A stretch of 64,000 nt of DNA from an uncultured Chloroflexales bacterium (GTDB lineage: Bacteria; Chloroflexota; Chloroflexia; Chloroflexales; Chloroflexaceae), in contig CALGUG010000059.1 in the NCBI GenBank assembly GCA_937902315.1, forward strand, positions 682,001-746,000. Reading direction: 5' to 3'. The translations under genes and the position numbers were made by a program. Of this stretch, positions 9,306 to 18,777 are shown piece by piece. The notes under the pieces are model-generated. The model worked only from the letters and a program-made list of their open reading frames with translations. It was not told the DNA's origin and ran no database searches. Numbering within the stretch: the first letter of the stretch is position 1; each line of letters starts with the position of its first letter.

Positions 9306-9470
9306 CGAATCCGCTTGCCTTCTTCAGATTGCTGCGGCTAGGTCTTGCCCTTCCATTCGTTGCTTGGCGCGTCCGCCTACGGCTACCAACATCCCACCCA
9401 ACAAATGAGGCTTGTAGCTGTGTGCGCCGAAAGATCTCCTCAAAACCGACAATACAAACGGATTTCGTAT
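9306..9470 (+). repeat. Family A repeat, copy A3
   Basis: Complete copy: starts GAATCCGCTTGCC, core GCGTCCGCCTACGGCTACCA at 9369, ends CAAACGGATTTCGTAT. A reverse copy lies 130 bp downstream. Confidence 0.75.
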
Positions 9471-9589
9471 CACGCCCCTTGCTTTGGTTTTGTTTCTCCC
9501 AGGTTGTAAACGTGCGGATTTTGAAGGAATTAGCTATACCCTTCTTGCCCTATCTTGTTCTTTTTTGTGGGTTTCAGCGTCTTGATGGC

Positions 9590-9705
9590 GAAAAGCAGCT
9601 CTCTGTAGAGGGTGAGTATGTTGGTAGCCGTAGGCGGACGCGGTTAGAGCCGGTTGTATGCTAGAGACGAAGCCGCCAGAACGATGAAATAAGCGGATTT
9701 GGCGT
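9590..9705 (-). repeat. Family A repeat, copy A4 (reverse, probably partial)
   Basis: Core GGTAGCCGTAGGCGGACGCG near 9622 and terminal AAGCGGATTTGG near 9691. The left end is not recognisable, so it may be truncated. With A3 it forms a large inverted pair. Confidence 0.6.
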
Positions 9706-10402
9706 TGGGACGCGCTTACTGGGCCTCTTTTTTGAAGTAGAAATGAGAAAAGTGGATGTTGTATTTGTTGTTAGTTATTTCAGCCAAAGATACGGGCGGG
9801 GATTTTGTTTGTTAAGCATACATATCAAAGAATCGACCCTTGTGCTTGTGGTTTAGCAACAAACAAGAACTCTCAATTTTGTTTTCGATTAACGTAGACG
9901 GACCCCGCGTCACCTCATATACTGACACATGCCCAGTAGGTGATTTATCACATTTTAGTAAGTGAACAACGGTTTGTTCTAGGTTGAACACAGCGTGTGT
10001 GTCTTTATGAGCTAGCTTTGATGAGAGGCAGTTAGTACCCTCGATATCAAGGTGTATTGTGCAAGCTGCGTGTTATCAACCCTCTCGTTGGTTGATGGGC
10101 GCTTGCCGTATGAACTGTATAGTATCGATATACAGGCGCTAGATGCTCTGGGTGATCCACCATGAGCTATAACAGGTATCTTGCATATTCGTTTTTGATC
10201 AAACTCAAACGGCCTGATGGGCAAGACTAGTCTTGATGGGAAGAGCCATGTTCGCTCGCAATCGTTCCATCGGTCGTAGATGCCTGTTGTGTTTGTGGAT
10301 CACTCTTTAGGATAGAGTCAGCCGCTACCATCTTTGAATGAAACGTACGCTGTGACATCTACTACGTATTCAACAACAATCGGGTCACAACTTACAACGA
10401 AG
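9706..10402. other. Gene-free leader/intergenic region
   Basis: About 700 bases upstream of the binding-protein gene without a supportable gene. No clear -35/-10 pair was found by eye. A terminator-like hairpin follows at 10403. Confidence 0.4.
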
Positions 10403-10480
10403 ACATCTACATTCCATCTACGTTGTTGTAGGGCAGTCCAAGGCTTGAGCATAGCGTAGATTGCGGATGGAGATGTTTTT
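10394..10480 (+). promoter_or_regulatory. Possible attenuator upstream of the hydantoin-type operon
   Basis: Outer pairing ACATCT (10403) with AGATGT (10471) and inner pairing ATCTACG (10416) with CGTAGAT (10455), followed at once by TTTTT. An alternative pairing of ACAACG (10394) with CGTTGT (10421) would overlap the inner stem. That is the layout expected of a terminator/antiterminator switch. It lies about 175 bases before the first gene. Confidence 0.4.
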
Positions 10481-10654
10481 GCGTTCAATCTCAATATTGT
10501 CTCTGAGTGGGTTTCTACTCCGTGTACTATGCCTCCCCTGTTTGTAGGTGTAGGACAAGCTTGATACAGAGATGGTCGTTTGCTGAGGGCCTTGCACTAT
10601 AGTTTATCTTGAGTTCGTTCTGAGACAGATTTCCTGAGACTTAAGGAGACCCTA

Positions 10655-12439
10655 ATGGCGTCGCAAGAAGACAAGCAGTTACAACTTACACGACAACTCA
10701 TGGCCCACATGGAGCGCAATGGTGTTAACCGCCGTCAGTTCCTTCGTATGCTGGCTATGGTGGGTGGTGGCGCATCGCTGAGCAGCCTGCTGGCGGCTTG
10801 TGGTGCTTCGCCTTCGACTCCGGCTTCGAATAGCGGTTCCGCGTCCTCTGATAGCTCGGCAGCTCCAGAGGCTACCACTGCTCCTGCCTCGAACGACGCT
10901 GAGACAGCCGCTGAAGACACTACAACAAGCGAAGAAGCCCCTGCAGCGGGTGGCGCTTCTTCTAAGCTGCTTGTAGTTGCCAGTGGCCAAGATATCTCGA
11001 ACCTCGACCCCCACATTGGTCACGACTACTCGAATGCGAGCGCTCAGAAGGCAGTCTACGACACGCTCTTCGTGTACCGCAACAACCCGCCCGAAGTTAA
11101 GCAGTTGTTGGCAACTGAGTATAGCTCCAACGATGATGCGACTGTTTGGACATTCAAGCTGGCAGAAAACGCTGTCTTCCACGATGGTACCCCGGTGAAG
11201 GCTTCCGACGTGGTCTACTCGGCCGAGCGTATGTTGCGCAAGAACAAGGGCGCTGCATGGCTCTTCACCAGCATTATCGAAGAGGGAAGTGTTGTTGCTA
11301 GCGACGACAAGACGGTCGTCTTTAACCTGACTGTTCCCTTCGCGCCGCTGCCGCTCATTCTGCCCTGGCTCTTCATTGTCAATGAGAAGGTTGTTAAGGA
11401 GCACGATGTTGATGGCGATGAGGGCGAGAAGTGGCTGATGGAGAACGAAGCCGGCTCGGGCCCGTTTGTGATCAAGAGCTGGAACGTGGGTGACTCCTAC
11501 GAGTTTACGGCTGTTGAGGATTACTGGGCAGGTTGGGAAGGTGACCACGCTCCTGGCTTTATCTGGAAGATCGTTCGCGAGTCTTCGTCGGCCCGATTGG
11601 GTATGCTCAACGGCGATTACCACATGGCCTTCGACCTTTCGGCCGAGGATGCGATCGCTCTCGAAGAGACTGGCGACTTCGTATTGAACCGCCAACAGGG
11701 CTTGGGTGTGTTCTCGATCAAGATGAACAATGCTAAGGGCCCCTGCTCTGACGTGAATGTACGCAAGGCCATCAGCTACGCTTACGATGCTGAGTCGGTG
11801 CTTGCCGCTCTCAATGGCTTGGGTGTGCTGTTGGACGGCCCATTGCCGAACTTGGGCGACTATAATAACCCGAACCTCAACCTCTATCGTTTCGATATGG
11901 AGAAGGCCAAGGAAGCCTTGGCTCAGAGCCAGTATCCGAACGGTGGTTTTGAGTTGGAATATATCTACGTCACCGGTCTGTTGATCCAAGAGCAAATCGG
12001 TCTGATCTTGCTCGACAAGCTCTCGGAGCTCAACATCAGCCTGAAGATGACCCCGCTGGTATGGCCAGACATGGTCGCTCGCGCTCAGTCTCCCGAGACT
12101 GCCGCCGACCTAATGCCGGTCTATGCAGGTACGACCTATGGTGACCCCGATAACTTCTTGTGGCAGGCCTACCACTCCAGCCAAGCTGGTTTCTGGTCGG
12201 CAGCTTCGCACTACAAGAACCCAGAGTTTGATGCGTTGATCGAGGAGGCTCGTTCGACCCCCGATACGGCCAAGCGTATTGAGCTTTACCACAAGGCTCA
12301 GGAGATCTTGGTTAACGACTGTGTCGAAATTTGGAGCCATAGCGAGTTCTTGCGTGTAACTTGGAGCAAGAAGGTTCAAGGTTACAACTACTGCCCGATC
12401 ATGGGCTACTACCTGCGCCCGGTCTATCTGGTCGATTAA
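10655..12439 (+). CDS. ABC transporter substrate-binding lipoprotein, family 5 (peptide/opine type), Tat-exported
   Basis: 594 residues. A twin-arginine motif (NRRQFLRML, residues ~27-35) leads into a hydrophobic stretch and a lipobox LLAACG, so the protein is probably exported folded and lipid-anchored. A Ser/Ala/Thr-rich linker follows (~50-100). The mature domain shows the SBP_bac_5 landmarks SNLDPHIGHDYSN, WTFKLAENAVFHDGTPVKASDVVYS and the C-terminal AQEILVNDCVEIW. Ribosome site AAGGAG seven bases before ATG. It is the first gene of the cluster and its ligand is probably the compound processed by the downstream HyuA/HyuB/DUF917 enzymes (inference). Confidence 0.9.
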   Translation: MASQEDKQLQLTRQLMAHMERNGVNRRQFLRMLAMVGGGASLSSLLAACGASPSTPASNSGSASSDSSAAPEATTAPASNDAETAAEDTTTSEEAPAAGGASSKLLVVASGQDISNLDPHIGHDYSNASAQKAVYDTLFVYRNNPPEVKQLLATEYSSNDDATVWTFKLAENAVFHDGTPVKASDVVYSAERMLRKNKGAAWLFTSIIEEGSVVASDDKTVVFNLTVPFAPLPLILPWLFIVNEKVVKEHDVDGDEGEKWLMENEAGSGPFVIKSWNVGDSYEFTAVEDYWAGWEGDHAPGFIWKIVRESSSARLGMLNGDYHMAFDLSAEDAIALEETGDFVLNRQQGLGVFSIKMNNAKGPCSDVNVRKAISYAYDAESVLAALNGLGVLLDGPLPNLGDYNNPNLNLYRFDMEKAKEALAQSQYPNGGFELEYIYVTGLLIQEQIGLILLDKLSELNISLKMTPLVWPDMVARAQSPETAADLMPVYAGTTYGDPDNFLWQAYHSSQAGFWSAASHYKNPEFDALIEEARSTPDTAKRIELYHKAQEILVNDCVEIWSHSEFLRVTWSKKVQGYNYCPIMGYYLRPVYLVD

Positions 12440-12453
12440 CGCTGAGTCAAACA

Positions 12454-12489
12454 GGGCATCTGGTTGCAGCTAACTACAACCAGATGCCC
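12454..12489 (+). terminator. Intercistronic hairpin after the binding-protein gene
   Basis: 13-bp perfect stem GGGCATCTGGTTG / CAACCAGATGCCC with a ten-base loop and no U tract. Such hairpins often protect the binding-protein message so that it exceeds permease expression. A second small hairpin CGTGTGTT/AACACACG lies at 12583-12600. Confidence 0.6.
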
Positions 12490-12689
12490 CAGTGAAGCCT
12501 GCTTCTGTACAAGCACAGCTCGTTTAGGTTTTGAGCCTAAGGCGTGCAGAAGACAGTTGTATATAGATCTACCCTTTTCAATCGTGTGTTTCAACACACG
12601 TTTACCATAGATCTGAGGTCGTATAAGCGATCTGTATGCGTAAGGGGCGGCTGCAATCGAGAGATTGTGGCCGCTCCGCGAGGTACCCC

Positions 12690-13703
12690 ATGAAGTTGGC
12701 ATCCTATATAGCTCAGCGGATAATGCTCATCATCCCAGTGTTGATTGGGTTAACACTGCTGACCTTTACCCTCTCCCATATTGTCCCTGGTGATCCCGCC
12801 CTGCTCGCGGCTGGTCAACAGGCGACAGCGGAAATGGTGGAACAGATTCGCCAAGAATTTGGCCTTGATAAACCGCTGTACGTTCAGTATGGAATGTATA
12901 TCAAAGGCCTGTTAACTGGCGACTGGGGACGCTCGATATTGTCGCGTCGTCCAGTATTAGAAGATCTGCGGGTCTTCTGGCCTGCCACATTTGAGTTAGT
13001 CAGTGTTGGCATGCTGATCGCCATTGTGATTGGTATTCCGCTCGGTGTGGTCTCTGCTGTTATGCAAGGACGCTGGCCAGATCACTTCTCGCGAGTTTAC
13101 GCATTACTTGGGGTTAGTATTCCTGCCTTTTGGCTTGCTCTCCTGTTGCAATGGTTTATCGCTCTGCGCTTCGGCTTCTTGCCGATTGGTGGGCGAATTA
13201 ATTCGCAGATCGGCGCCCCAGAAACAATTACTGGTCTCTATATTCTCGATAGTATTTTGACCATGAACGGCCCGGCTCTGAAAAGTGCTTTGACCCATAT
13301 TTTGTTGCCAGCGATTACCTTGTCGATGCCGCCTTTGGCAACCATCACACGTATGACCCGATCGAGCATGCTCGAAACCCTCAATCAAGAGTATATTCGT
13401 ACTGCTCGAGCAAAAGGCCTCTCGGAGCGAGTCATTTTGCTGCGCCACGCATTGCGCAACGCCTTTCTGCCCACCCTCACCATGGTTGGCCTGTCGATCG
13501 GCTGGTTGATGGGTGGCTCGGTGTTGGTCGAAACGATTTACGACTGGCCTGGAATCGGTCTGTATGCGGTGAAGTCGGCTATGTCGCTCGACTTTATGCC
13601 AATTATGGGTATCACTTTTATTTATGGCGTTATCTTTAGCTTGATCAACTTGGTTGTAGACTTGCTCTACGCTGCAGTCGATCCGCGTATTCAGCTAACG
13701 TAG
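12690..13703 (+). CDS. ABC permease, DppB/OppB type
   Basis: 337 residues with six membrane segments. It begins MKLASYIAQRIMLIIPVLIG and has the DppB landmarks HIVPGDPALLAAG and QYGMYIKGLLTGDWGRSI in its long periplasmic region. The cytoplasmic EAA loop is ARAKGLSERVILLRHALRNA (~250-270). An upstream in-frame ATG at 12636 would add 18 charged residues without a hydrophobic start; the ATG at 12690 has GAGG seven bases before it and matches family starts. It pairs with the next gene as the membrane channel. No ATPase gene for this transporter is found in the window. Confidence 0.9.
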   Translation: MKLASYIAQRIMLIIPVLIGLTLLTFTLSHIVPGDPALLAAGQQATAEMVEQIRQEFGLDKPLYVQYGMYIKGLLTGDWGRSILSRRPVLEDLRVFWPATFELVSVGMLIAIVIGIPLGVVSAVMQGRWPDHFSRVYALLGVSIPAFWLALLLQWFIALRFGFLPIGGRINSQIGAPETITGLYILDSILTMNGPALKSALTHILLPAITLSMPPLATITRMTRSSMLETLNQEYIRTARAKGLSERVILLRHALRNAFLPTLTMVGLSIGWLMGGSVLVETIYDWPGIGLYAVKSAMSLDFMPIMGITFIYGVIFSLINLVVDLLYAAVDPRIQLT

Positions 13704-13720
13704 AAAGGACGGCATAAGCG

Positions 13721-14638
13721 GTGGCTACTGAGCAACTTTCTTCACCGTCCGGCCAAGCTGCTGCCCCAGCAGAGGTCGTCAAACGACCTATGTCGTTGTG
13801 GCAGCGACGTTGGCGACGTTTTCGTCGTAATCGACTGTCCATGCTGGGAGCAGTCGTCGTTGTTTTCTTGGTTCTGTTGGCGATCTTTGGACCCTATTTC
13901 GCTCCCTATCCCAAAGATGCCACCGGCGCAGTACACATCGCCGACCGATTGAAACCACCATCGGCTGAGCACTGGATGGGTACTGACGATGTAGGCCGCG
14001 ATATTCTGTCGCGTATTTTGGTCGGATCACGCCTCTCGCTGGGTGCAGGCGTTATCGTATTGCTGGTTGCAATCGGTATCGGAGCTACCTTAGGAGCCTT
14101 GTCGGGCTATATTGGCGGAGCTTTCGATCGCCTGTTGCAGCGTGTCACTGATATCTTCCTGACCGTTCCCGACTTAATCTTAGCGATGGCTGTATCGGCT
14201 GCACTCGGCCCAAGTTTGGTCAATGTGGTCATTGCGATCTCGTTGGTGTGGTGGCCGGGATACTGTCGTTTGGTGCGTGCCGAAGTGCTGCGCACTAAAA
14301 ATGAGTTGTTTGTCGAGGCTACCCGTGCTTTAGGTACTCCTGACTGGCAAATCCTCTTCCGACACGTCATTCCAAATATTCTGACTCCAGTGTTGGTAAA
14401 GGCTTCGATGGATATTGGCTTTGCGGTGCTCACGCTCGCATCGCTCGGTTTTATCGGGCTCGGCTCGCAGCCACCAGCACCTGACTGGGGCAAGATGATC
14501 TCGGATGGTCGCCGCTTCCTGCCCGAATCGTGGTGGATCAGCGCCTTCCCAGGTATGGCGATCTTTATGACCGTATTCGCGTTCAATCTTTTGGGCGACG
14601 GTGTCCGAGATGTGTTCGATCCACGCGCGCGTGACTAA
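13721..14638 (+). CDS. ABC permease, DppC/OppC type
   Basis: 305 residues with a GTG start 17 bases after the preceding stop. The N-terminal RRWRRFRRNRLSMLGA segment is typical of OppC N-termini. Next come PPSAEHWMGTDDVGRDILSR, the diagnostic 'GTDxxGRDxxSR' motif, and an EAA loop TRALGTPDWQILFRHVIPN. It ends FNLLGDGVRDVFDPRARD, the characteristic DppC C-terminus. It forms the heterodimeric channel with the upstream permease. The partner ATP-binding subunits must be encoded elsewhere. Confidence 0.9.
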   Translation: MATEQLSSPSGQAAAPAEVVKRPMSLWQRRWRRFRRNRLSMLGAVVVVFLVLLAIFGPYFAPYPKDATGAVHIADRLKPPSAEHWMGTDDVGRDILSRILVGSRLSLGAGVIVLLVAIGIGATLGALSGYIGGAFDRLLQRVTDIFLTVPDLILAMAVSAALGPSLVNVVIAISLVWWPGYCRLVRAEVLRTKNELFVEATRALGTPDWQILFRHVIPNILTPVLVKASMDIGFAVLTLASLGFIGLGSQPPAPDWGKMISDGRRFLPESWWISAFPGMAIFMTVFAFNLLGDGVRDVFDPRARD

Positions 14639-14672
14639 CGCATCATTATAGAGCTGAAAATTCTAGAATACT

Positions 14673-14725
14673 GGGCCATCTCTGATTGCACAACGTTGCT
14701 ACTTGGGCGTTGTGTCTAATGGCCC
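14673..14725 (+). promoter_or_regulatory. Nested stem structure before the short hyuA-like gene
   Basis: GGGCCA (14673) pairs with TGGCCC (14720), enclosing CACAACG (14689) with CGTTGTG (14708). The outer stem is followed by TGTTTCT. It could be an attenuator or processing hairpin; no known RNA family was recognised. Confidence 0.4.
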
Positions 14726-14768
14726 TGTTTCTATAGCACTATAGATTTGAATAACTTGAGGGTATTTC

Positions 14769-16325
14769 ATGAAGCTCCGACTTGGTATAGATGTCGGTGG
14801 TACAAACACCGATGCCGTTATTCTGGATGAAAAAGCGACTTTGATCGCTCGTTTCAAGTCTCCTACAACCTCCGATGTTTCGAGCGGTATTCGCAATGCC
14901 TTGAATGGCTTGGTCCAGAATAACCCAGATCTCGATCTCTCTGCCATCAAGTTTGCGATGTTGGGTACAACGCACTGTACCAATGCGGTTCTTGAGCGAC
15001 GTAATTTGAACAAAGTTGGCTTGGTGCGCGTTGGTGCTCCTTCGACTCTGGCGATCAAGCCCTTTGTTGAGTGGCCCGACGATCTGCGCGAGGCTATCGA
15101 TGGCCGCTATGTGATCGTTGAAGGCGGTTTTGAATACGACGGTCAAGAGACCCGCCCGCTTGATGAAGCTGCTGTACGCGCTGCTGCAGAGTCCTTCCGT
15201 GGCAAAGTCGAGTCGGTAGCTGTTTCGGGTGCTTTCTCGCCGGTCGATCCTTCTCACGAGCAGCGCGCTGGCGCGATCTTGCGTGAAGTGCTGGGCGACG
15301 AGATCCCGATCACCTATTCGTACGAGATCGGTAGCGTCGGTCTGATCGAGCGTGAAAACGCTGCGATTTTGAACGCCGCTCTGGTTAATGCAGCCAAGGT
15401 CGCTGCTGGCGGCTTCCAGGAAGCTCTGGCCGCTCACGGTATCGATGCTCGCCTGTTCTTCAGCCAGAACGACGGCACTTTGATGGCGCTTGAGTATGCC
15501 ATTCGCTACCCAATCTTGACCGTAGCCAGTGGTCCGACCAACTCGATCCGTGGCGCTGCCTTCCTCTCGGGCCTGCAAGATGCGATCGTGGTTGACGTTG
15601 GTGGCACCTCGACCGACGTTGGTATTTTGGTCAAGGGCTTCCCGCGCGAGTCGTCGATCGCCGTCGATGTCGCTGGTGTACGCACCAACTTCCGCACCCC
15701 CGACCTGCTCTCGATCGCTGTGGGTGGCGGTACGCGCGTGACCAACGATAACGGCCTCCAGATCGGTCCTGCTAGCGTAGGCTATCGCCTCTTGACGGAA
15801 GGTTTGATCTTTGGCGGCAACACCCTGACCCTCTCGGATATCGCTGTTGCTGATAAGCGCGCGAGCTTTGGTGACCCCTCCAAGGTCGCTCACCTCGATG
15901 CCGACTTTGTCAAGCAGGTGACCGAAGAAGTACGTCGCATGTGTGAAGATGCGGTTGACCGCGTTAAGACCAGCGCTGCTCCTATGCCGATCATTCTGGT
16001 TGGTGGCGGTAGCGTAGTGATTCCGCAGGATCTGGCTGGTGCATCTCAAGTGATACGCCCCGAAAACTACGATGTCGCCAATGCGATCGGCGCTGCTATC
16101 GCTCAGTGCAGTGGCGAGATCGAGCGCGTCTTCTCGCTGCAAGAGATGACCCGCGATCAGGCTATTGAATTGGCTAAGAAGTTGGCTATCCAAGAGGCCG
16201 TTCAGGCTGGTGCAGATGAGTCGACCGTTCAGATCATCGATATCCAAGAAGTGCCGTTGGCCTACCTTCCCACCAACAGTGCGACCCGCATTCGTGTGCG
16301 CGCTGCCGGTGATCTTGCAATCTAA
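14769..16325 (+). CDS. Short hydantoinase/oxoprolinase A-like ATPase
   Basis: 518 residues, against about 690 for full HyuA. The N-terminal actin-fold phosphate loop is LGIDVGGTNTDAVIL. The second conserved block is VVDVGGTSTDVGILVKG (~residues 275-292), and GGGSVVIPQ near 415 ends the core. The long C-terminal region of ATP-dependent N-methylhydantoinase A is missing, a short form that often sits beside DUF917 genes. Family knowledge: HyuA-type proteins phosphorylate the lactam/hydantoin to drive ring opening. The ribosome site GAGGG is weak but well placed. Exact substrate not deducible. Confidence 0.85.
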   Translation: MKLRLGIDVGGTNTDAVILDEKATLIARFKSPTTSDVSSGIRNALNGLVQNNPDLDLSAIKFAMLGTTHCTNAVLERRNLNKVGLVRVGAPSTLAIKPFVEWPDDLREAIDGRYVIVEGGFEYDGQETRPLDEAAVRAAAESFRGKVESVAVSGAFSPVDPSHEQRAGAILREVLGDEIPITYSYEIGSVGLIERENAAILNAALVNAAKVAAGGFQEALAAHGIDARLFFSQNDGTLMALEYAIRYPILTVASGPTNSIRGAAFLSGLQDAIVVDVGGTSTDVGILVKGFPRESSIAVDVAGVRTNFRTPDLLSIAVGGGTRVTNDNGLQIGPASVGYRLLTEGLIFGGNTLTLSDIAVADKRASFGDPSKVAHLDADFVKQVTEEVRRMCEDAVDRVKTSAAPMPIILVGGGSVVIPQDLAGASQVIRPENYDVANAIGAAIAQCSGEIERVFSLQEMTRDQAIELAKKLAIQEAVQAGADESTVQIIDIQEVPLAYLPTNSATRIRVRAAGDLAI

Positions 16326-16342
16326 GCCGAAAGGAGCCTGCG

Positions 16343-17422
16343 GTGGCTTGGACTTTAACGAAAGATGATGTAGAGCGAATCGCGATCGGCGCTGGTATCT
16401 TGGGTACCGGTGGTGGTGGTAACCCCTATCGCGGTATGGTTCGCACCAAACTTGAGATCGAACAGGGCCGTGTTTTGCAGTTGGTCACCTTAGACGAACT
16501 ACCCGACGATGCTCTTGTTGTGCCAATGGGTGGCATGGGTGCTCCGACGGTTGGCCTCGAGAAGCTCGGAAGTGGCGACGAGGGCCAACGCGGCGTCGAG
16601 GCGATGCAGGAATACTTGGGCGTAAAGATCGCTGCGACCATTCCGATTGAGGTTGGTGGCGGCAACTCCTTCGCTCCGCTGATCGCTGCTGGCCGCTTGG
16701 GCATTCCGACCATAGATGCCGATGGTATGGGCCGCGCTTTCCCTGAAGGCTCGATGATCACCTTTTACTTCGATGGTCACGCTTCTTCGCCGATTGTGAT
16801 GACCGACGCGGTGGGTCGCAAAGTGATCATTGAAAACGCCAAGAACTCGAAGGATCTCGAGCGCATTTCGCGTGCCGCTTGTGTCCAGATGGGTGGTTCG
16901 GCCATGGTTGTTGATGCACCCTTCACGGTCGCTCAGCTCAAGAAGGTCGCTATTCCCAAGACCATGACCTTTGCGCATCGCATCGGCGATGCTGTTCTGA
17001 AGGCCCAGGCCGAGGGCAGCGACCCCGTCAAGGCGGTCTGTGATGTTTCGAACGGTCAGCTGCTGTTTAGCGGTAAGATCACCGATGTCGACCGCCGCTT
17101 CGAGCGAGGCTATAACTTCGGACGCTTGACCTTGCTGGGTAACGACGAGTGGAGCGGCGAACAGGCGACCATCGATTTGCAGAACGAGTTCTTGATTTTG
17201 CGCATTGGCGGCGAGATTAAGGCGATCGTGCCCGACCTGATCACTATGGTCGATGCTGAGCGTGGTACCCCGATCACCACCGAGGTGGTGCGCTACGGTC
17301 TGCGCGTCAAGATCATTGGCATTCCGGCCCCCGAACAGCTGACGACCGAAACAGCTCTGAAGTTCGTTGGCCCGCCAGCATTTGGCTATGATCTGCCCTA
17401 TACACCTCTGAAACGCGCCTAA
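16343..17422 (+). CDS. DUF917-family protein, copy 1 of 3
   Basis: 359 residues, GTG start with AAGGAG. Family landmarks are LGTGGGGNPYRG (~20-32), PMGGMGAPTVGLEKL, IPIEVGGGNSFAPL and DADGMGRAFPEGSM, then ITDVDRRFERGYNFG and VPDLITMVD towards the C-terminus. No signal peptide, so cytosolic. From memory, this family includes the proteins named S-methyl-thiohydantoin desulfurase in Pfam, and its genes co-occur with HyuA/HyuB. The activity here is not proven. It has diverged most from the other two copies at its linker positions (for example EGSM where the others have EWSM). Confidence 0.85.
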   Translation: MAWTLTKDDVERIAIGAGILGTGGGGNPYRGMVRTKLEIEQGRVLQLVTLDELPDDALVVPMGGMGAPTVGLEKLGSGDEGQRGVEAMQEYLGVKIAATIPIEVGGGNSFAPLIAAGRLGIPTIDADGMGRAFPEGSMITFYFDGHASSPIVMTDAVGRKVIIENAKNSKDLERISRAACVQMGGSAMVVDAPFTVAQLKKVAIPKTMTFAHRIGDAVLKAQAEGSDPVKAVCDVSNGQLLFSGKITDVDRRFERGYNFGRLTLLGNDEWSGEQATIDLQNEFLILRIGGEIKAIVPDLITMVDAERGTPITTEVVRYGLRVKIIGIPAPEQLTTETALKFVGPPAFGYDLPYTPLKRA

Positions 17423-17491
17423 ATGCATATTTCAAGAGGGTGTGCTCTCTGTACACCCTCTTGTATCCCAGGCTAGACGAAGGAAGAGACC

Positions 17492-18571
17492 GTGTCTTGG
17501 AAACTGAGCTACGAAGATATTGATCGTATCGCGATCGGTGCCGGTATTTTGGGCACCGGGGGTGGTGGCAACCCATATCGCGGTTTGCTGCGCGCTAAAC
17601 AACAGCTGCGCGAAGGGCGCACGATCGAGATTGTGCGTTTAGAAGAGCTGCCCGATGATGCCTTAGTGGTACCGATCGGCGGTATGGGTGCACCAACTGT
17701 TGGCCTTGAGATCCTCGAACGAGGCGATGAAGGCAAATATGCAGTCGAGCGGCTTTGCCAGTATTTGGGGGTTGAGGTCGCCGCAACCATTCCGATCGAG
17801 GTGGGAGGAACAAACTCGTTTGCGCCGATTATTACTGCGGCTCAGATGGGTATTCCAACCGTAGATGCCGATGGAATGGGTCGCGCCTTCCCCGAATGGT
17901 CAATGATCAGCTTTTATTTTGACGGTCAAGCTCCTTCACCCGTTGTGATGACCGATGCAGTTGGTCGCTCGGCCCTGATCCAACACGCCAAGAATGCCAA
18001 GGACCTTGAGCGGGTCGGGCGTGCGATCTGTGTTCAGATGGGCGCCTCTGTGATGGTCGCTGACAGACCTATTCCGGTCAAACGCTTGCGCGAAGTCGCT
18101 ATCCCCAACACAATGACCTTCGCTCACCGCATCGGCGATGCTGTCTTGAAGGCTCAAGCTCAAGGTAGCAGCCCGATCGAGTCTATCTGCGAGGTATCGG
18201 GTGGACGGGTGCTGTTTAGCGGCAAGATCACCGATGTCGATCGCCGTTTCGAGCGAGGCTATAACTTTGGCCGCCTGAAGCTGGCGGGCAGCGATGACTG
18301 GCAAGGTCTAGAGGCAAGCATCGACCTCCAAAATGAGTTTTTAATTTTGCGCGTCAACAACGAGATCAAAGCAATTGTTCCTGATTTGATCACCATGGTC
18401 GATAGCGAGCGTGGTACGCCGATTACAACCGAAGTGGTGCGTTACGGCTTACGTGTCACCTTGATCGGTATCCCTGCACCTTCCCAGCTTACCAGCGAAT
18501 TGGCGCTCACTCGTGTTGGGCCAAGCGCCTTTGGTTACGATCTGCCTTATACGCCATTGGTGTTTGATTAA
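17492..18571 (+). CDS. DUF917-family protein, copy 2 of 3
   Basis: 359 residues, GTG start preceded by GAAGGAAGAGACC. It shares every major block with copy 1: LGTGGGGNPYRG, GGMGAPTVGLE, ATIPIEVGGTNSFAP (Gly to Thr in the middle), DADGMGRAFPEWSM, ERGYNFG. N-terminus and C-terminus are close to copy 3. Probably arose by tandem duplication within the cluster, and the copies may form hetero-oligomers or serve different ring substrates (inference). A 227-base gap containing a family A repeat separates it from copy 3. Confidence 0.85.
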   Translation: MSWKLSYEDIDRIAIGAGILGTGGGGNPYRGLLRAKQQLREGRTIEIVRLEELPDDALVVPIGGMGAPTVGLEILERGDEGKYAVERLCQYLGVEVAATIPIEVGGTNSFAPIITAAQMGIPTVDADGMGRAFPEWSMISFYFDGQAPSPVVMTDAVGRSALIQHAKNAKDLERVGRAICVQMGASVMVADRPIPVKRLREVAIPNTMTFAHRIGDAVLKAQAQGSSPIESICEVSGGRVLFSGKITDVDRRFERGYNFGRLKLAGSDDWQGLEASIDLQNEFLILRVNNEIKAIVPDLITMVDSERGTPITTEVVRYGLRVTLIGIPAPSQLTSELALTRVGPSAFGYDLPYTPLVFD

Positions 18572-18607
18572 ACCGACCTGAGCCTGATCGCGCGGGCAAG
18601 GCTGTTT

Positions 18608-18777
18608 ATACGAAATCCGTTTGCATTGCCGGCTTTGGGGAGGTCTTTCGGCATACACAAATAGAAGCCTCGTTTGTTGGGTGGGATGTTGGTAGCCGAA
18701 GGCGGACGCGCCAAGGAATTTCTTTTTGGAGCAAAACCTCGCCGCAGCAAGCTGAAGAAAACAAGCGGATTCGCTAT
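18608..18777 (-). repeat. Family A repeat, copy A5, inside the operon
   Basis: Complete copy between DUF917 genes 2 and 3. It is bounded by ATACGAAATCCGTTTG and CAAGCGGATTCGCTAT, whose inverse complement is ATAGCGAATCCGCTTG. Core GGTAGCCGAAGGCGGACGCG lies near 18690. It ends only ~10 bases before the next ribosome site (AAGGAG). This copy defines the element limits best. Confidence 0.8.

Noticed and set aside
9329..9664. 111-residue ORF across repeats A3 and A4
   Set aside because: Similar peptides (RLRLPTSHP) arise wherever family A occurs, so this is repeat-derived and not a gene.
10679..11995. 438-residue ORF antisense to the binding-protein gene
   Set aside because: Mirror of codon bias in the real gene; no ribosome site, no domain, and the sense strand matches a known family over its full length.
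14739..16247. 502-residue antisense ORF over the short hyuA-like gene
   Set aside because: Sense protein has clear actin-fold ATPase motifs; the antisense product is low-complexity and unlike any family.
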